64,000 nt of DNA from Paludibacteraceae bacterium (GCA_017630395.1 JAGBVI010000064.1:62001-126000), one strand, 5' to 3'; positions 49,130 through 57,846 are shown, counted from the stretch's first letter. Notes: generated from the letters alone by a model not told the origin. Numbers and translations: made by a program.

Positions 49130-49819
49130 TCATTCATTGCTATTTGCCTTTTCTAACTTACTCCAGTTATACCAACCATAGAAAGCATTAATCGTCCATG
49201 CAATATACATAGCAACCATAGACCACTGACCAAGGATGATAAACATAATCAAACTAGAAACATCAATTGCAATCCAAATAGCCCACTGCTCTCTATATCT
49301 CCATACCATAAGCAACTGAGCAATAATTGCGAGAGCAACAGTAAAAGCATCAAGATAAGAAAGTGTACTACCAAGAATGTTATCTCCAAAGTAACCAAGA
49401 ATAAGAGTGCTTACAATTGTAACAATAATAGTTACAACCCAATGCCAAGGCTTAAACTTCTTTGCAATTACTTGCTCACTACCATCTTCATTCTTTGTCA
49501 TATTCTTCTTCCAAAGAATTACACCAAAAATACAAGCTACAAAATAAAATACCTGTTCACCAAATTCGAGATACAACGAAGCATTCCAACAAATAATCAT
49601 GTATGTAATCATCTGAATGAAATTGAAAATATATGAAGAAATCTTACCCTTTGCCGTCAGAACAACGCAAACAACACCAGCGATACCACATACCATTCCA
49701 ATAGGAGTATCAGGTACAAAGCAATATACAATCACCTGAAGTAGCACCATTGAAAGAAGAAACATTCTCTCAAACCAACTATATCCGTTCCAAAATTCGT
49801 TTTTAATCCATCTTACCAT
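49130..49819 (-). CDS. pnuC: Nicotinamide riboside transporter
   Basis: Membrane transporter of the PnuC family, importing nicotinamide riboside. The coding frame has 229 residues from ATG 49819, overlapping the end of nadR. About seven membrane helices are visible (MFLLSMVLLQVIVYCFVPD, SYIFNFIQMITYMIICWNAS, YVVTIIVT-like segments). The key family segment IWIAIDVSSLIMFIILGQWS and the end YIAWTINAFYGWYNWSKLEK are typical of PnuC. It works with NadR in the salvage of nicotinamide riboside. Confidence 0.93.
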   Translation of the reverse strand: MVRWIKNEFWNGYSWFERMFLLSMVLLQVIVYCFVPDTPIGMVCGIAGVVCVVLTAKGKISSYIFNFIQMITYMIICWNASLYLEFGEQVFYFVACIFGVILWKKNMTKNEDGSEQVIAKKFKPWHWVVTIIVTIVSTLILGYFGDNILGSTLSYLDAFTVALAIIAQLLMVWRYREQWAIWIAIDVSSLIMFIILGQWSMVAMYIAWTINAFYGWYNWSKLEKANSNE

Positions 49820-50909
49820 TTTCAATAATCTCCTTTACATCTTCTACGATTCTCTTAAAATTATTCCAATAACCACCGTCAAGGATAGTTACTTTATCCC
49901 AATTACCCGAAGCCTTTATGTTGTTACACAAGATTTCAAACAACTCTCTTCTTTCATCTTCTCCACTAAATGCCATATATCTTGTATGGTCATCTACGAA
50001 TACTCCATGAGGACAAAGCAAGTAAATCTTATCCCATCTACATTTCTTTGTAATAGCATCTGCTGCTACTGCAATTTCTTTAAATTCATCTTCTGTCAAT
50101 TCAAGTTCTGGGTCTTTACAATAATATTCTGCATACATACGAGTTGTCATGCTGTCAGAATCCGCAAAGAATATACCTTGATTACTTGGGGAGTTAATCA
50201 GTTTTTTATTTAACTGATACTGACCGTCAAGGAACGCCATATAATCAGCACCATCAAGTTCCCATTCTGAAATATAACTCTGTTCCATATAATCTCTTGC
50301 GTATTCATGAGAATAAGGTGCATTAAAATACTTTCCTAAATCCTTAGTCAAAGTTGTCTTACCTTCACTTGCTGTTCCACAAATTAAGATGTTTGTACTA
50401 AACACTCTTCTAAAAGGATAAGTAATCTTGTCCCAGTACTTAATGGGATTTTCTCTAATCATTGTTGCAGAAATAGGATTTAAAGCTCTATCAAGTTTCA
50501 CAACTTCGTAACAAAGATTGCTTAAATGTTCATGATACTCATCTTCGCTTACATAAAATACAGCACTACCATTTGCTCCAAGTGAATAGATTCTTTCAAC
50601 TTCATCAATAAACTTATTCCAACCATTCGGATAAGCTTCGATACCAAGTTCGGTTTCATCAATCGGATATACGGCAACCAAATCATCGTCTGCGAAAAAT
50701 TCTCTCACATATCTATAACGAAGCTTGAGAGGCATTTCTTTACCGCCTCTATCTCCATCTCGACCATCGACAATCACCATACATCCACCATCGCATTCCT
50801 TCTTGGCTTGCATAATCAAATCCAAATGACCTTGATGTAATGGTGCGAATGTTCCGAAAACTACACCTATTTTATCACCATTTAATTTCTTTTGATATGT
50901 ATGTATCAT
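49803..50909 (-). CDS. nadR: NadR-like NMN adenylyltransferase/ribosylnicotinamide kinase
   Basis: Bifunctional salvage enzyme, 368 residues. The nucleotidyltransferase half has VVFGTFAPLHQGHLDLIM (about 16-33, the HxGH motif) and NPISATMIRENPIKYW (ISxTxIR region). The kinase half starts ILICGTASEGKTTLTKDLGK (Walker A GTASEGKT, about 177) and has HEYARDYMEQSY and FADSDSMTTRMYAEYY. No N-terminal helix-turn-helix is present, so it does not have the repressor domain of the enterobacterial NadR. It overlaps pnuC and matches the NARP2-type route, in which NMN is converted to NAD+. Confidence 0.94.
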   Translation of the reverse strand: MIHTYQKKLNGDKIGVVFGTFAPLHQGHLDLIMQAKKECDGGCMVIVDGRDGDRGGKEMPLKLRYRYVREFFADDDLVAVYPIDETELGIEAYPNGWNKFIDEVERIYSLGANGSAVFYVSEDEYHEHLSNLCYEVVKLDRALNPISATMIRENPIKYWDKITYPFRRVFSTNILICGTASEGKTTLTKDLGKYFNAPYSHEYARDYMEQSYISEWELDGADYMAFLDGQYQLNKKLINSPSNQGIFFADSDSMTTRMYAEYYCKDPELELTEDEFKEIAVAADAITKKCRWDKIYLLCPHGVFVDDHTRYMAFSGEDERRELFEILCNNIKASGNWDKVTILDGGYWNNFKRIVEDVKEIIENGKMD

Positions 50910-50933
50910 ACTTTACCACTTAAACCTTTCTTA

Positions 50934-51374
50934 TTATTCAATGCCAAGTTTAGCTTTAATTTTCTCTATATCATCTTCAACTGCTTTTAAGACTCTTCGC
51001 TTTTCGGAAATAATATCTTCTTTGCTTTTATAAGTCCTTAATTCTTCTGTTATTCTAAAAATATCAGCAGATGAATACTCTTTAATTAGCCATTCAATAA
51101 TCCCAACACTTTCCTCAAACGACGTATATCTACCAAAATGAAACCCACATTCATCAAACCTACGAATAAAGTTAGTAAAATTGCTGATTAATTCATAACT
51201 ATTCTTATTAAGTGTTTCAATTTCATTTTGAATATTATTTCTTAAATCTTGACATTTACGAAGTTGAAGAATTAAATCACAATGCTCATTGTTTCCATCA
51301 CAGGAACACGGTATTGCAACTTCTTTTATAATTTCTGTAGACTTCGTATTCTTCTTAAATAAATTTCTGAACAT
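50934..51374 (-). CDS. Coiled-coil protein, unknown
   Basis: One hundred forty-six residues from ATG 51374; helical and charged. NIQNEIETLNKNSYELISNF near the middle and SEKRRVLKAVEDDIEKIKAK at the end form coiled coils. IPCSCDGNNEHCDLI near 25-40 has three cysteines. Function unknown. Confidence 0.7.
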   Translation of the reverse strand: MFRNLFKKNTKSTEIIKEVAIPCSCDGNNEHCDLILQLRKCQDLRNNIQNEIETLNKNSYELISNFTNFIRRFDECGFHFGRYTSFEESVGIIEWLIKEYSSADIFRITEELRTYKSKEDIISEKRRVLKAVEDDIEKIKAKLGIE

Positions 51375-51396
51375 ATTAACCACTTAATACCTTTCT

Positions 51397-51750
51397 TTAT
51401 TCTCTTTCTCTTACTATATAAATCTTGCCCTCTTGGTCAAGGACTTCGTATTTATCCATAAACTCTGTAAAGTTAATATCTTCGGATACAGTTACTTTGT
51501 ACTCAATATAATCCACGGTATCAGTTTCATGTTCGGATATTACACTCCCTAAAAATCCGATAAATACACCAGTAATGGTACATCCAATTATAGTCCAAAT
51601 ATAGTCACTATCAAATCCGAAATCAATCCAATTAACAATAGCGACAATTAGACCAATTAACAATCCAACGCCAGCAAATACTGCAATAAGCCAGCAGTAT
51701 GCCTCGACTTCATAGATTGGTTTTGAACTTAAAATTTCTACTCCATTCAT
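51397..51750 (-). CDS. Membrane protein, unknown
   Basis: One hundred seventeen residues with two or three membrane helices: YCWLIAVFAGVGLLIGLIVA and YIWTIIGCTITGVFIGFLGS. The C-terminal part is soluble and beta-rich. Function unknown. Confidence 0.7.
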   Translation of the reverse strand: MNGVEILSSKPIYEVEAYCWLIAVFAGVGLLIGLIVAIVNWIDFGFDSDYIWTIIGCTITGVFIGFLGSVISEHETDTVDYIEYKVTVSEDINFTEFMDKYEVLDQEGKIYIVRERE

Positions 51751-51769
51751 ACCACTTAAAACCTTTCTT

Positions 51770-51925
51770 TTATCCGTATAATATTATTTCTAATTCTTCA
51801 ATTACTTTTCTGTATATCAAGAGTTCTGTTTGGTCGTAAGTATCTTCACATCTACGCTCATACTCTTCGATTAACTCTTCTATACCATCGCAAACCCATT
51901 GTGAGTTGTTACGCTTTCTTTCCAT
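51770..51925 (-). CDS. Very small protein, unknown
   Basis: Fifty-one residues: MERKRNNSQWVCDGIEELIE, then an acidic helix. Starts with AGGATTAATAT behind it. Fills the gap between the radical-SAM gene and the membrane protein gene. Function unknown. Confidence 0.6.
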   Translation of the reverse strand: MERKRNNSQWVCDGIEELIEEYERRCEDTYDQTELLIYRKVIEELEIILYG

Positions 51926-51939
51926 ATATTAATCCTCGC

Positions 51940-52827
51940 TTATTTCTCACTCAGAATCTTCTGAAACATTTCATCAATATTATCCATAATGGGGTATCTT
52001 TCGGTTGCCAAAGAGTTCTTTCCGAAAGTTCCATCTACCATATCAATGTAAAAGGTAAAACCTCCGTCATCTCCCATATAGAACTCTTCCCAATCCTCTT
52101 CGCTCATAAGTCTTTTAACATCAAGCTGAGTAATTGCCAAGTTATCAAAACTGATTACTTCAAAATGATTGAGCATCTTATCAAGATTTTTCTTCAGCCA
52201 ATGCTGCAATCCATCAATATTTTCATGGTCTGTTGTATAATGATTAACACCTCGTCTTAGAAGTTTATATCCAAGAATAAGAATTTTTAAATCATTATCT
52301 GCCAGCATCTCTACATCTGAAGGACTTAGAATGCCATTGATAACATGAATAACCGCATTGGGATAGGTCTTTACAAGAGAAATAAATTCTTCCGTAGGTT
52401 CTTTCAGCGAAATACCAAGTCCATAAATCAGCTTGTCATCAACCAGCTTACGAATTAAACTCTGATGTCTTTCAAAATGAATCTGATTAACAGTAAGATT
52501 CGCTATTACCTTCTTTTCTTTCAGCTTCATAAGAAAAGGAATTAGGTCTGGATGGCTCATATCGTTACCGTTAATCGCAAGCTCTGTATACGGATGCAGA
52601 GTATCTAAAAATTTATAATTCAGAATATCTCCGTGTCTGCCATTAGGAGTACACCCTTCGTAGCAAAACGGACAACCGCCATCACATTTATCAGTAATCT
52701 TGCAGTCACAATTTTCTGCAAAAGAGGGAATGAATTCATCATCGTTTGTTTCTCTAATCTTAGTACCATCCGACAAAACCTTTACGGTATAATTGCCATT
52801 CTTGTATACTCCTAAAAGCTTCAACAT
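51940..52827 (-). CDS. Radical-SAM enzyme, unknown substrate
   Basis: Radical SAM proteins cleave S-adenosylmethionine at a [4Fe-4S] cluster to start difficult reactions. Here CDGGCPFCYEGC (about 49-60) gives the CxxxCxxC signature with the typical aromatic before the third cysteine. The following NGNDMSHPDLIPFLMKLKEK fits the GGEP-like region of the TIM barrel, and VIANLTVNQIHF is the next strand. It has 295 residues with no clear auxiliary cluster domain at the C-terminus. The substrate is unknown. The next genes downstream are the twin VFETNSSSTHS proteins and an AAA+ ATPase upstream of it. Confidence 0.88.
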   Translation of the reverse strand: MLKLLGVYKNGNYTVKVLSDGTKIRETNDDEFIPSFAENCDCKITDKCDGGCPFCYEGCTPNGRHGDILNYKFLDTLHPYTELAINGNDMSHPDLIPFLMKLKEKKVIANLTVNQIHFERHQSLIRKLVDDKLIYGLGISLKEPTEEFISLVKTYPNAVIHVINGILSPSDVEMLADNDLKILILGYKLLRRGVNHYTTDHENIDGLQHWLKKNLDKMLNHFEVISFDNLAITQLDVKRLMSEEDWEEFYMGDDGGFTFYIDMVDGTFGKNSLATERYPIMDNIDEMFQKILSEK

Positions 52828-52838
52828 ATCAATTCTCC

Positions 52839-53213
52839 TTAACCATCATAACCATACTCACCAAAGGCAACAATTGTTTCACCAGAGGGAGTTGTAAATT
52901 CCTTATAAAAGCTCTCAAGGTATTCATTGCCTTCATCATCCCAAGAGATAAAGCAACAATCTCTAAGAGTCTCATCATCAATTTCATCTACATCGTTATA
53001 ATATTTATTCTTCTTTACAAATTCTATAGCTTCATCCCTTGTATAAAGATGATTCTCAACAGGCTTGCTAAACTCCCAACCCCAACCAGAACCATCATAT
53101 AGATAAAGTTCTTCAGTCTGCCATCTCTTATAATCACTCTTCATCATCATTGTAAGAGAATGTGTGCTGCTGCTATTAGTTTCAAAAACGCCTCTTCTAA
53201 TCTGTCTTTTCAT
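52839..53213 (-). CDS. VFETNSSSTHS-leader protein, copy 1
   Basis: One hundred twenty-four residues beginning MKRQIRRGVFETNSSSTHSL, nearly the same first 19 residues as the neighbour at 53229-53774, with different bodies: acidic, Trp-rich (YLYDGSGWGWEFSKPVENHL) and ending GETIVAFGEYGYDG. The shared start looks like a recognition or leader-like segment. Function unknown. Confidence 0.75.
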   Translation of the reverse strand: MKRQIRRGVFETNSSSTHSLTMMMKSDYKRWQTEELYLYDGSGWGWEFSKPVENHLYTRDEAIEFVKKNKYYNDVDEIDDETLRDCCFISWDDEGNEYLESFYKEFTTPSGETIVAFGEYGYDG

Positions 53214-53228
53214 AATTAACTTTCCTCC

Positions 53229-53774
53229 TTAGTTTCCTTTATAAAAATAATCATAATTTTCGGGGTCGTGATAGGGATTGACCACCATCTTATTGCTGCC
53301 CCAATCATAATACTCTTCATCTGCAATATTACAACCATTTGGGCAAGGGGCTTGATTATCATTTCCTGTGTAGACAGTGCTATCACCAAACAGACATCTC
53401 ATAAGTAAGTCTTCATCATCAAGAACTGCAAAAATAAATTCTCTTGTCTCATCGCTATGGTCAATATGTCCATTGTCAAGCCATTCATATTCTCCATCTG
53501 AAGACTTATAATATTTCGGTTTTTCAAATTTATATTTTATTGAGTATCTATCTAAAATTCCCTTAAGCTGTTCAAGCATTTCATCTCGCTCATTCTGTTC
53601 AAGAATAGCCGTATAAAGATAATCTGCCGTGTTTACACAGTCATTTTCCCAATCAAATTCTCCGATGCCAAAGTGAATAGACTTGCCAATCACTGGTTTC
53701 TTTTTTGAGATTGCAATACTATGTGTACTACTTGAATTTGTTTCAAATACACTATTTCTAATCTGTCTTTTCAT
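53229..53774 (-). CDS. VFETNSSSTHS-leader protein, copy 2
   Basis: One hundred eighty-one residues beginning MKRQIRNSVFETNSSSTHSI. The remaining sequence is a larger acidic domain with YLYTAILEQNERDEMLEQLK and RCLFGDSTVYTGNDNQAPCP. It lies 16 bases before copy 1. Begins behind AAAGGAATAAAGTTAT, the same AAAGTTATA motif seen in the promoter leaders. Function unknown. Confidence 0.75.
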   Translation of the reverse strand: MKRQIRNSVFETNSSSTHSIAISKKKPVIGKSIHFGIGEFDWENDCVNTADYLYTAILEQNERDEMLEQLKGILDRYSIKYKFEKPKYYKSSDGEYEWLDNGHIDHSDETREFIFAVLDDEDLLMRCLFGDSTVYTGNDNQAPCPNGCNIADEEYYDWGSNKMVVNPYHDPENYDYFYKGN

Positions 53775-53813
53775 ATAACTTTATTCCTTTCTAAAGGTTA
53801 TAAAAACCTTATT

Positions 53814-54641
53814 TTATCTGTTCAAAAAAAGTTGTTCTTGGAAAGTAACTTCTTCTACCTCTTCAATGCCAAGCCGACCACCCTTAATAAAATACTGATT
53901 AATAAGAGTGTTAATAATTCTTGCGCCAAGAGTATTGTGTGTATAGTTCTGCTTCAAAAATTCCTTAATTGTGTTAATAACATCTTCTCTTTTGGCATCT
54001 CTAAAAATCTTCAAATACTTTTCAAGCAAGTCAGAGTTCTCCAGAATCATATATAGATTTTCTAAAGTCAATTTGTTTGTATTATAAATCAAACCAACTC
54101 TACCTAAGAACTCAGTCTTTACACCAAAGTTACGCAACTTATCCAATGTAACATGTTCTTCATTATTAAATGCACCAGCAAATACAAACAAAGTCTTGCT
54201 AATATCAATGTTGATATACTTTCCGTAATCACCATATACACAAGCGGTAGGAGATTCAAGCACCTTTAAGAATTCATTCTGAACACCGACAGTAATTTCA
54301 TTTGCAATCGAAGTGTTAGAATTGCTAGAGATAAACAACTTATCAAACTCGTCTACAAACACAACAATCATCTTAGACTTCATATTCATAATAGGAGACA
54401 AAGCTTTGCTCAACGAATTTCCGCTCGTTCCTTCCTTGGTCAACTGAGCTGCATTGATTTCCAACATTTCAATGTCTCTCTGTTTGCAAAGACTCTTAAT
54501 TGTATAACTCTTTCCAGAACCGCTCTGACCTGCAAGGATAAAGTGAGGTCTAATCTGACTATCACTTGCTGTAAAAATATCAAGGATTCTACCAATCTCT
54601 TTTACAACGGTTTCTTGCCCAATAATCTTTTCATTCTTCAT
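53814..54641 (-). CDS. AAA+ ATPase
   Basis: A single-domain AAA+ ATPase, 275 residues, ClpX/HslU-like in its core. Walker A FILAGQSGSGKSYTI (about 34-48), Walker B MIVVFVDEFDKLF (about 91-103), arginine-finger region KTEFLGRVGLIYNT, and a C-terminal helical lid with QNYTHNTLGARIINTLINQY (the sensor-2 like GAR motif). There is no protease partner or zinc-finger domain nearby. It could act as a remodelling factor for the twin proteins next to it; that is inference from position. Confidence 0.85.
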   Translation of the reverse strand: MKNEKIIGQETVVKEIGRILDIFTASDSQIRPHFILAGQSGSGKSYTIKSLCKQRDIEMLEINAAQLTKEGTSGNSLSKALSPIMNMKSKMIVVFVDEFDKLFISSNSNTSIANEITVGVQNEFLKVLESPTACVYGDYGKYINIDISKTLFVFAGAFNNEEHVTLDKLRNFGVKTEFLGRVGLIYNTNKLTLENLYMILENSDLLEKYLKIFRDAKREDVINTIKEFLKQNYTHNTLGARIINTLINQYFIKGGRLGIEEVEEVTFQEQLFLNR

Positions 54642-54668
54642 ATATATTTACCTCTTAAAATTCTTGTT

Positions 54669-54806
54669 TTATTCCCACATAACACCGACATACATCTTAA
54701 GCCATTCGATAGTCACATACTTAGAAAATCCGTGATGCACTCTAATGGTCGGAATAAGAAACCAATCTTTTATATTTTCGCCTCTTATTATATGAAAATC
54801 TTTCAT
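54669..54806 (-). CDS. Very small protein, unknown
   Basis: Forty-five residues: MKDFHIIRGENIKDWFLIPT and a basic, aromatic end. It lies between two intercistronic palindromes. The LIPTIRV segment resembles LLPTIRL in the protein at 11043-11210. Function unknown. Confidence 0.55.
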   Translation of the reverse strand: MKDFHIIRGENIKDWFLIPTIRVHHGFSKYVTIEWLKMYVGVMWE

Positions 54807-54809
54807 ATC

Positions 54810-55004
54810 TTACACTTTCTCACACTGACACAGAAGGTCATCACTAACAAACATAAAATCATCGGAATGCACACCATCCTCATTGCTAACATCAACAGCA
54901 TATCTCATTGCTGGTTCTCTGTATACGTTTACATTAACAACCTCGATGTAATACTTTTTTCCGTTTGCTGAATGCAGAATATACTTGTCTCCTACTTTTG
55001 CCAT
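54810..55004 (-). CDS. Small beta-rich protein
   Basis: Sixty-four residues: MAKVGDKYILHSANGKKYYI, VVNVNVYREPAMRYAVDVS. Reads like a small beta-barrel. It starts behind AAAGGAGAATTA. Function not recognised. Confidence 0.7.
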   Translation of the reverse strand: MAKVGDKYILHSANGKKYYIEVVNVNVYREPAMRYAVDVSNEDGVHSDDFMFVSDDLLCQCEKV

Positions 55005-55025
55005 ATTAATTCTCCTTTAAAATTA

Positions 55026-55265
55026 CTATCTTAAATACAAAGAATGATATTTGTCTGTCAACTCGACTATGAAATCATCAGTTGGAGCGTGAACAAGCAT
55101 ACGATTATCCGATAATATTTCGCCTTCCCACCAACCATTTGCAACAAAAAACTTTGTTCCTACTGGCAACTTTCGTAAATCTGTTAGTGTGCCACCGTAA
55201 TCTGGGTCAGAGTTTCCATAATAATCTTTATACTCTTCGCACCAAAGCTTGTTATCGTTCTCCAT
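55026..55265 (-). CDS. Small protein, unknown
   Basis: Seventy-nine residues with LRKLPVGTKFFVANGWWEGE and SDNRMLVHAPTDDFIVEL, a strand-rich domain. Overlaps the start of its upstream neighbour by 14 bases. Function not recognised. Confidence 0.7.
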   Translation of the reverse strand: MENDNKLWCEEYKDYYGNSDPDYGGTLTDLRKLPVGTKFFVANGWWEGEILSDNRMLVHAPTDDFIVELTDKYHSLYLR

Positions 55266-55521
55266 AACACAAATCTGCTTTCATTGTCCAAACTTTTTCA
55301 AAATATTCGTCCAACAACGACATTAAAAATTCTCCGTTATCTCCGTCTCCACCGCTCTTGAATACAAAGAAATCTCCATTAGCAAAATCTACTTCACTAA
55401 TAAATTTATATATATCTTTTGATACAGGATTATGTTCTACACACATTCCATAATTTTCAATCTTCGGCAGATTGTGCGTCATTCTATATTCTTCTAATTT
55501 CATTCTTGTTTCTTCCAACAT
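55252..55521 (-). CDS. Small protein, unknown
   Basis: Eighty-nine residues from ATG 55521: MLEETRMKLEEYRMTHNLPK, then YKFISEVDFANGDFFVFKSG. Ends by overlapping the next gene. Function not recognised. Confidence 0.7.
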   Translation of the reverse strand: MLEETRMKLEEYRMTHNLPKIENYGMCVEHNPVSKDIYKFISEVDFANGDFFVFKSGGDGDNGEFLMSLLDEYFEKVWTMKADLCYGER

Positions 55522-55551
55522 ATTAATCACCATTTAAAAGATTCTTTTATG

Positions 55552-55971
55552 TTATTCCAAACATTCCAAACTGCGAATAGCCTCGTTTTTTACTATAAAA
55601 ATTCCACCAGAAGGATATCTAAAAAAGATATATCCGTTCTCAATAGAAGTTAGTACCGCTGATGTTGTTTGAATTTTTCCATTACCAAGATACCATTCAA
55701 TATTATATTTCTTTTCATAAGCTCTATCATCAACTACTTGTCTTACACATTTCATATCTTTATTTTCCTTCAATCTTTCATATTCATCTTTTGTAATAAC
55801 ATAAAGTTTATTTTCGTCATCAATGCCATATCCTTTTAGCTTTGACATAGCAATTAATTTTGTTATAAATAAACGCAACAATCTTCCGCTCCTATCATTA
55901 CTATATAGTTCCATCATAGTTTCAGAAGATAGTCTACTTATTTTCGATACTTCTTCTTTTGTGTATTCCAT
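55552..55971 (-). CDS. Unknown protein
   Basis: One hundred thirty-nine residues, alpha-beta: MEYTKEEVSKISRLSSETMM, NIEWYLGNGKIQTTSAVLTS. The C-terminal part resembles small beta sheets seen in phage accessory proteins. Function not recognised. Confidence 0.7.
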   Translation of the reverse strand: MEYTKEEVSKISRLSSETMMELYSNDRSGRLLRLFITKLIAMSKLKGYGIDDENKLYVITKDEYERLKENKDMKCVRQVVDDRAYEKKYNIEWYLGNGKIQTTSAVLTSIENGYIFFRYPSGGIFIVKNEAIRSLECLE

Positions 55972-56006
55972 ATGTATTCAACCTTTAAAAATCTTCTTTT
56001 ATGTGT

Positions 56007-56150
56007 TTACTTTTCGTAAACTACCAATACTTTTTCGACGGACATATATTTACTCATTGTACATGTGTGGATTTTCCAACCAGATTTAATATGGCTATTC
56101 ATATCGTTCTTTGCTTTAATTAAATCAGAATACACTTCTACTTTCTGCAT
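56007..56150 (-). CDS. Very small protein, unknown
   Basis: Forty-seven residues: MQKVEVYSDLIKAKNDMNSH, then WKIHTCTMSKYMSVEKVLVV. Alpha-beta pattern resembling DUF4177-like small proteins, but too short to be sure. Starts behind AAGAGGTGGAAGAT. Confidence 0.6.
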   Translation of the reverse strand: MQKVEVYSDLIKAKNDMNSHIKSGWKIHTCTMSKYMSVEKVLVVYEK

Positions 56151-56184
56151 ATCTTCCACCTCTTAAAACTCTGCTTTTATGTGC

Positions 56185-56442
56185 TTAATCTTCTGTTATT
56201 CTCTTAAAGCACTCTTCTCTTAAACTGCCATCGACTACACCCATAATGTCCCATTCTGCAATATCTCCACCATTCGAATATGTATATACAAAGTCTGGTG
56301 TAGTTCTTACATTAAACCAAAAATTTCCGTCATCCACATAATAACCTTCGATAACGCCAACATTAAGTGTCTTAAATTTCTGAAAAATTACTACATCGCC
56401 AACATTATATTCTGTTTCATATTCTCTAATAACTTTTGCCAT
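56185..56442 (-). CDS. Small beta-rich protein
   Basis: Eighty-five residues from ATG 56442 behind GTGGAGGAAAAT: MAKVIREYETEYNVGDVVIF then VIEGYYVDDGNFWFNVRTTP. The pattern fits a small beta-barrel such as an SH3 fold. Function unknown. Confidence 0.7.
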   Translation of the reverse strand: MAKVIREYETEYNVGDVVIFQKFKTLNVGVIEGYYVDDGNFWFNVRTTPDFVYTYSNGGDIAEWDIMGVVDGSLREECFKRITED

Positions 56443-56476
56443 ATTTTCCTCCACTTAAAACTTTACTTTTATGTTA

Positions 56477-56929
56477 TTAATCTAAGTATTCAAAATGATA
56501 CTCTAGTAACTTTATTTCATCACCGCAATCCAGTTCTGGAATTGCATCTTCACCATATTCCCATCTAATAAAAAGGCTTCTGTTACAATCGCAAGAATAA
56601 TTATTTTCCAAAAACTGAAACTCCGCACTATCTTCTGGATACTCATATCCAAAGTCATAATGAAGAATAAACTCTTTATCTTTATACTTAAATGTTCCAA
56701 CAAAGATGGTTCTCTTGTGGCTCATAACACCATACTTTTCATTTATCATAAGACCTTGATTGCAATAGATTGGATTGTGTAAATGCTTACAAAATTCATT
56801 CTTTTCTTCTTCTGTTTTAAAATAATGATAACCTTCTTTAATACCCAAGTTCTTTTCAATGGATGGATTAGCATCACTATTCCAAGCACCACCCCATATA
56901 TGAATCATATATTCTTTTTGATTACTCAT
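56477..56929 (-). CDS. Unknown protein
   Basis: One hundred fifty residues from ATG 56929 behind GAGGTGGAAA; a longer frame to 57001 overlaps the neighbour and is rejected. MSNQKEYMIHIWGGAWNSDA, HLHNPIYCNQGLMINEKYGV, beta-rich, ending in an acidic helix. Function not recognised. Confidence 0.75.
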   Translation of the reverse strand: MSNQKEYMIHIWGGAWNSDANPSIEKNLGIKEGYHYFKTEEEKNEFCKHLHNPIYCNQGLMINEKYGVMSHKRTIFVGTFKYKDKEFILHYDFGYEYPEDSAEFQFLENNYSCDCNRSLFIRWEYGEDAIPELDCGDEIKLLEYHFEYLD

Positions 56930-56939
56930 ATTTTCCACC

Positions 56940-57212
56940 TCACAGAATAACCTTTGCTTGTCTTTTAGGCTTTTCTCCAAGTCCCAGCACATACAATGCA
57001 TAGTCTCTATCGGCTACCAAATTAGTGGTATCTTTTCCTTCTGCTTCATACTTCTTAATAACTCTATTTCGTGTATTAATATAGTCAGTAATAAACGATA
57101 CAAGTTTATCTGCTCTATCAATAGTAATAGGAACTTCTCTTGCCATCTGTCTAAGATAAAATCCGTGTTCGTCTTCCATCATTTCTTTTTTATCAAAATC
57201 AATAATAGTCAT
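56940..57212 (-). CDS. Small protein, unknown
   Basis: Ninety residues from ATG 57212: MTIIDFDKKEMMEDEHGFYL, ADKLVSFITDYINTRNRVIK. The start lies inside the upstream gene, so translation is probably coupled. Function not recognised. Confidence 0.7.
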   Translation of the reverse strand: MTIIDFDKKEMMEDEHGFYLRQMAREVPITIDRADKLVSFITDYINTRNRVIKKYEAEGKDTTNLVADRDYALYVLGLGEKPKRQAKVIL

Positions 57213-57480
57213 ACCATAAATCTCCCATATCAATTAATTCATGTTCTCTGCTTTTAACAATACAATCACACAATCTATCAAAAGTATTTTTACATTCATC
57301 TTTAGCATAAAATGTACCAAGGGTATCGTACAAAACATCTTCAGATACGGCAGGGTACATTGCTCTTATTTCCCAAAATTTATCTGGTTGCTGGTATTGA
57401 CGATATATCTCTTGTATATATATGCTTGCAACATTATTGTAATTAATTAATTTCTCTCCGTCTTTAGATAATATAAACAT
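57199..57480 (-). CDS. Unknown protein
   Basis: Ninety-three residues from ATG 57480 behind GAGGTGGAAA. MFILSKDGEKLINYNNVASI, YDTLGTFYAKDECKNTFDRL resembles small single-domain phage proteins that begin ILSQDxxxxIxxxN. The upstream gene ends in TAG in the same frame, so read-through would fuse them. Function unknown. Confidence 0.7.
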   Translation of the reverse strand: MFILSKDGEKLINYNNVASIYIQEIYRQYQQPDKFWEIRAMYPAVSEDVLYDTLGTFYAKDECKNTFDRLCDCIVKSREHELIDMGDLWYDYY

Positions 57481-57495
57481 ATTTTCCACCTCAAA

Positions 57496-57819
57496 CTATA
57501 CACCTTTACAAGCATCAATAATTGCTTGAGCATTTTCAATCTGTGGCTGCAAATACTTCTTTGCAATCTCTTCATCTTTCCACATAGAACCATCAAGATA
57601 TTTTCTCAAATAGGTTGCTCTTTCTTTGGATACCCATCTTACTTCGTCAAGTTTCTCAAATTTGTGGTCAAGACTAAAACCGATAATTTTATATAAGCTA
57701 TGAATTGTTCTTGGAGATAAATTATCTTCAAAATTATCCAAGAAACATTGGAAAATTGTTTCTATATTTTCCGAAGAACAATTATCAAGAACGAGCTGTA
57801 ATCTTTCTCTATCTGTCAT
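57496..57819 (-). CDS. Unknown protein
   Basis: One hundred seven residues, helical: MTDRERLQLVLDNCSSENIE, LYKIIGFSLDHKFEKLDEVR. It ends in TAG, followed in frame by the ribosome binding site and start of the next gene. Function not recognised. Confidence 0.7.
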   Translation of the reverse strand: MTDRERLQLVLDNCSSENIETIFQCFLDNFEDNLSPRTIHSLYKIIGFSLDHKFEKLDEVRWVSKERATYLRKYLDGSMWKDEEIAKKYLQPQIENAQAIIDACKGV

Positions 57820-57846
57820 AGATTTTCTCCTTTTAAAACCTTTTTA

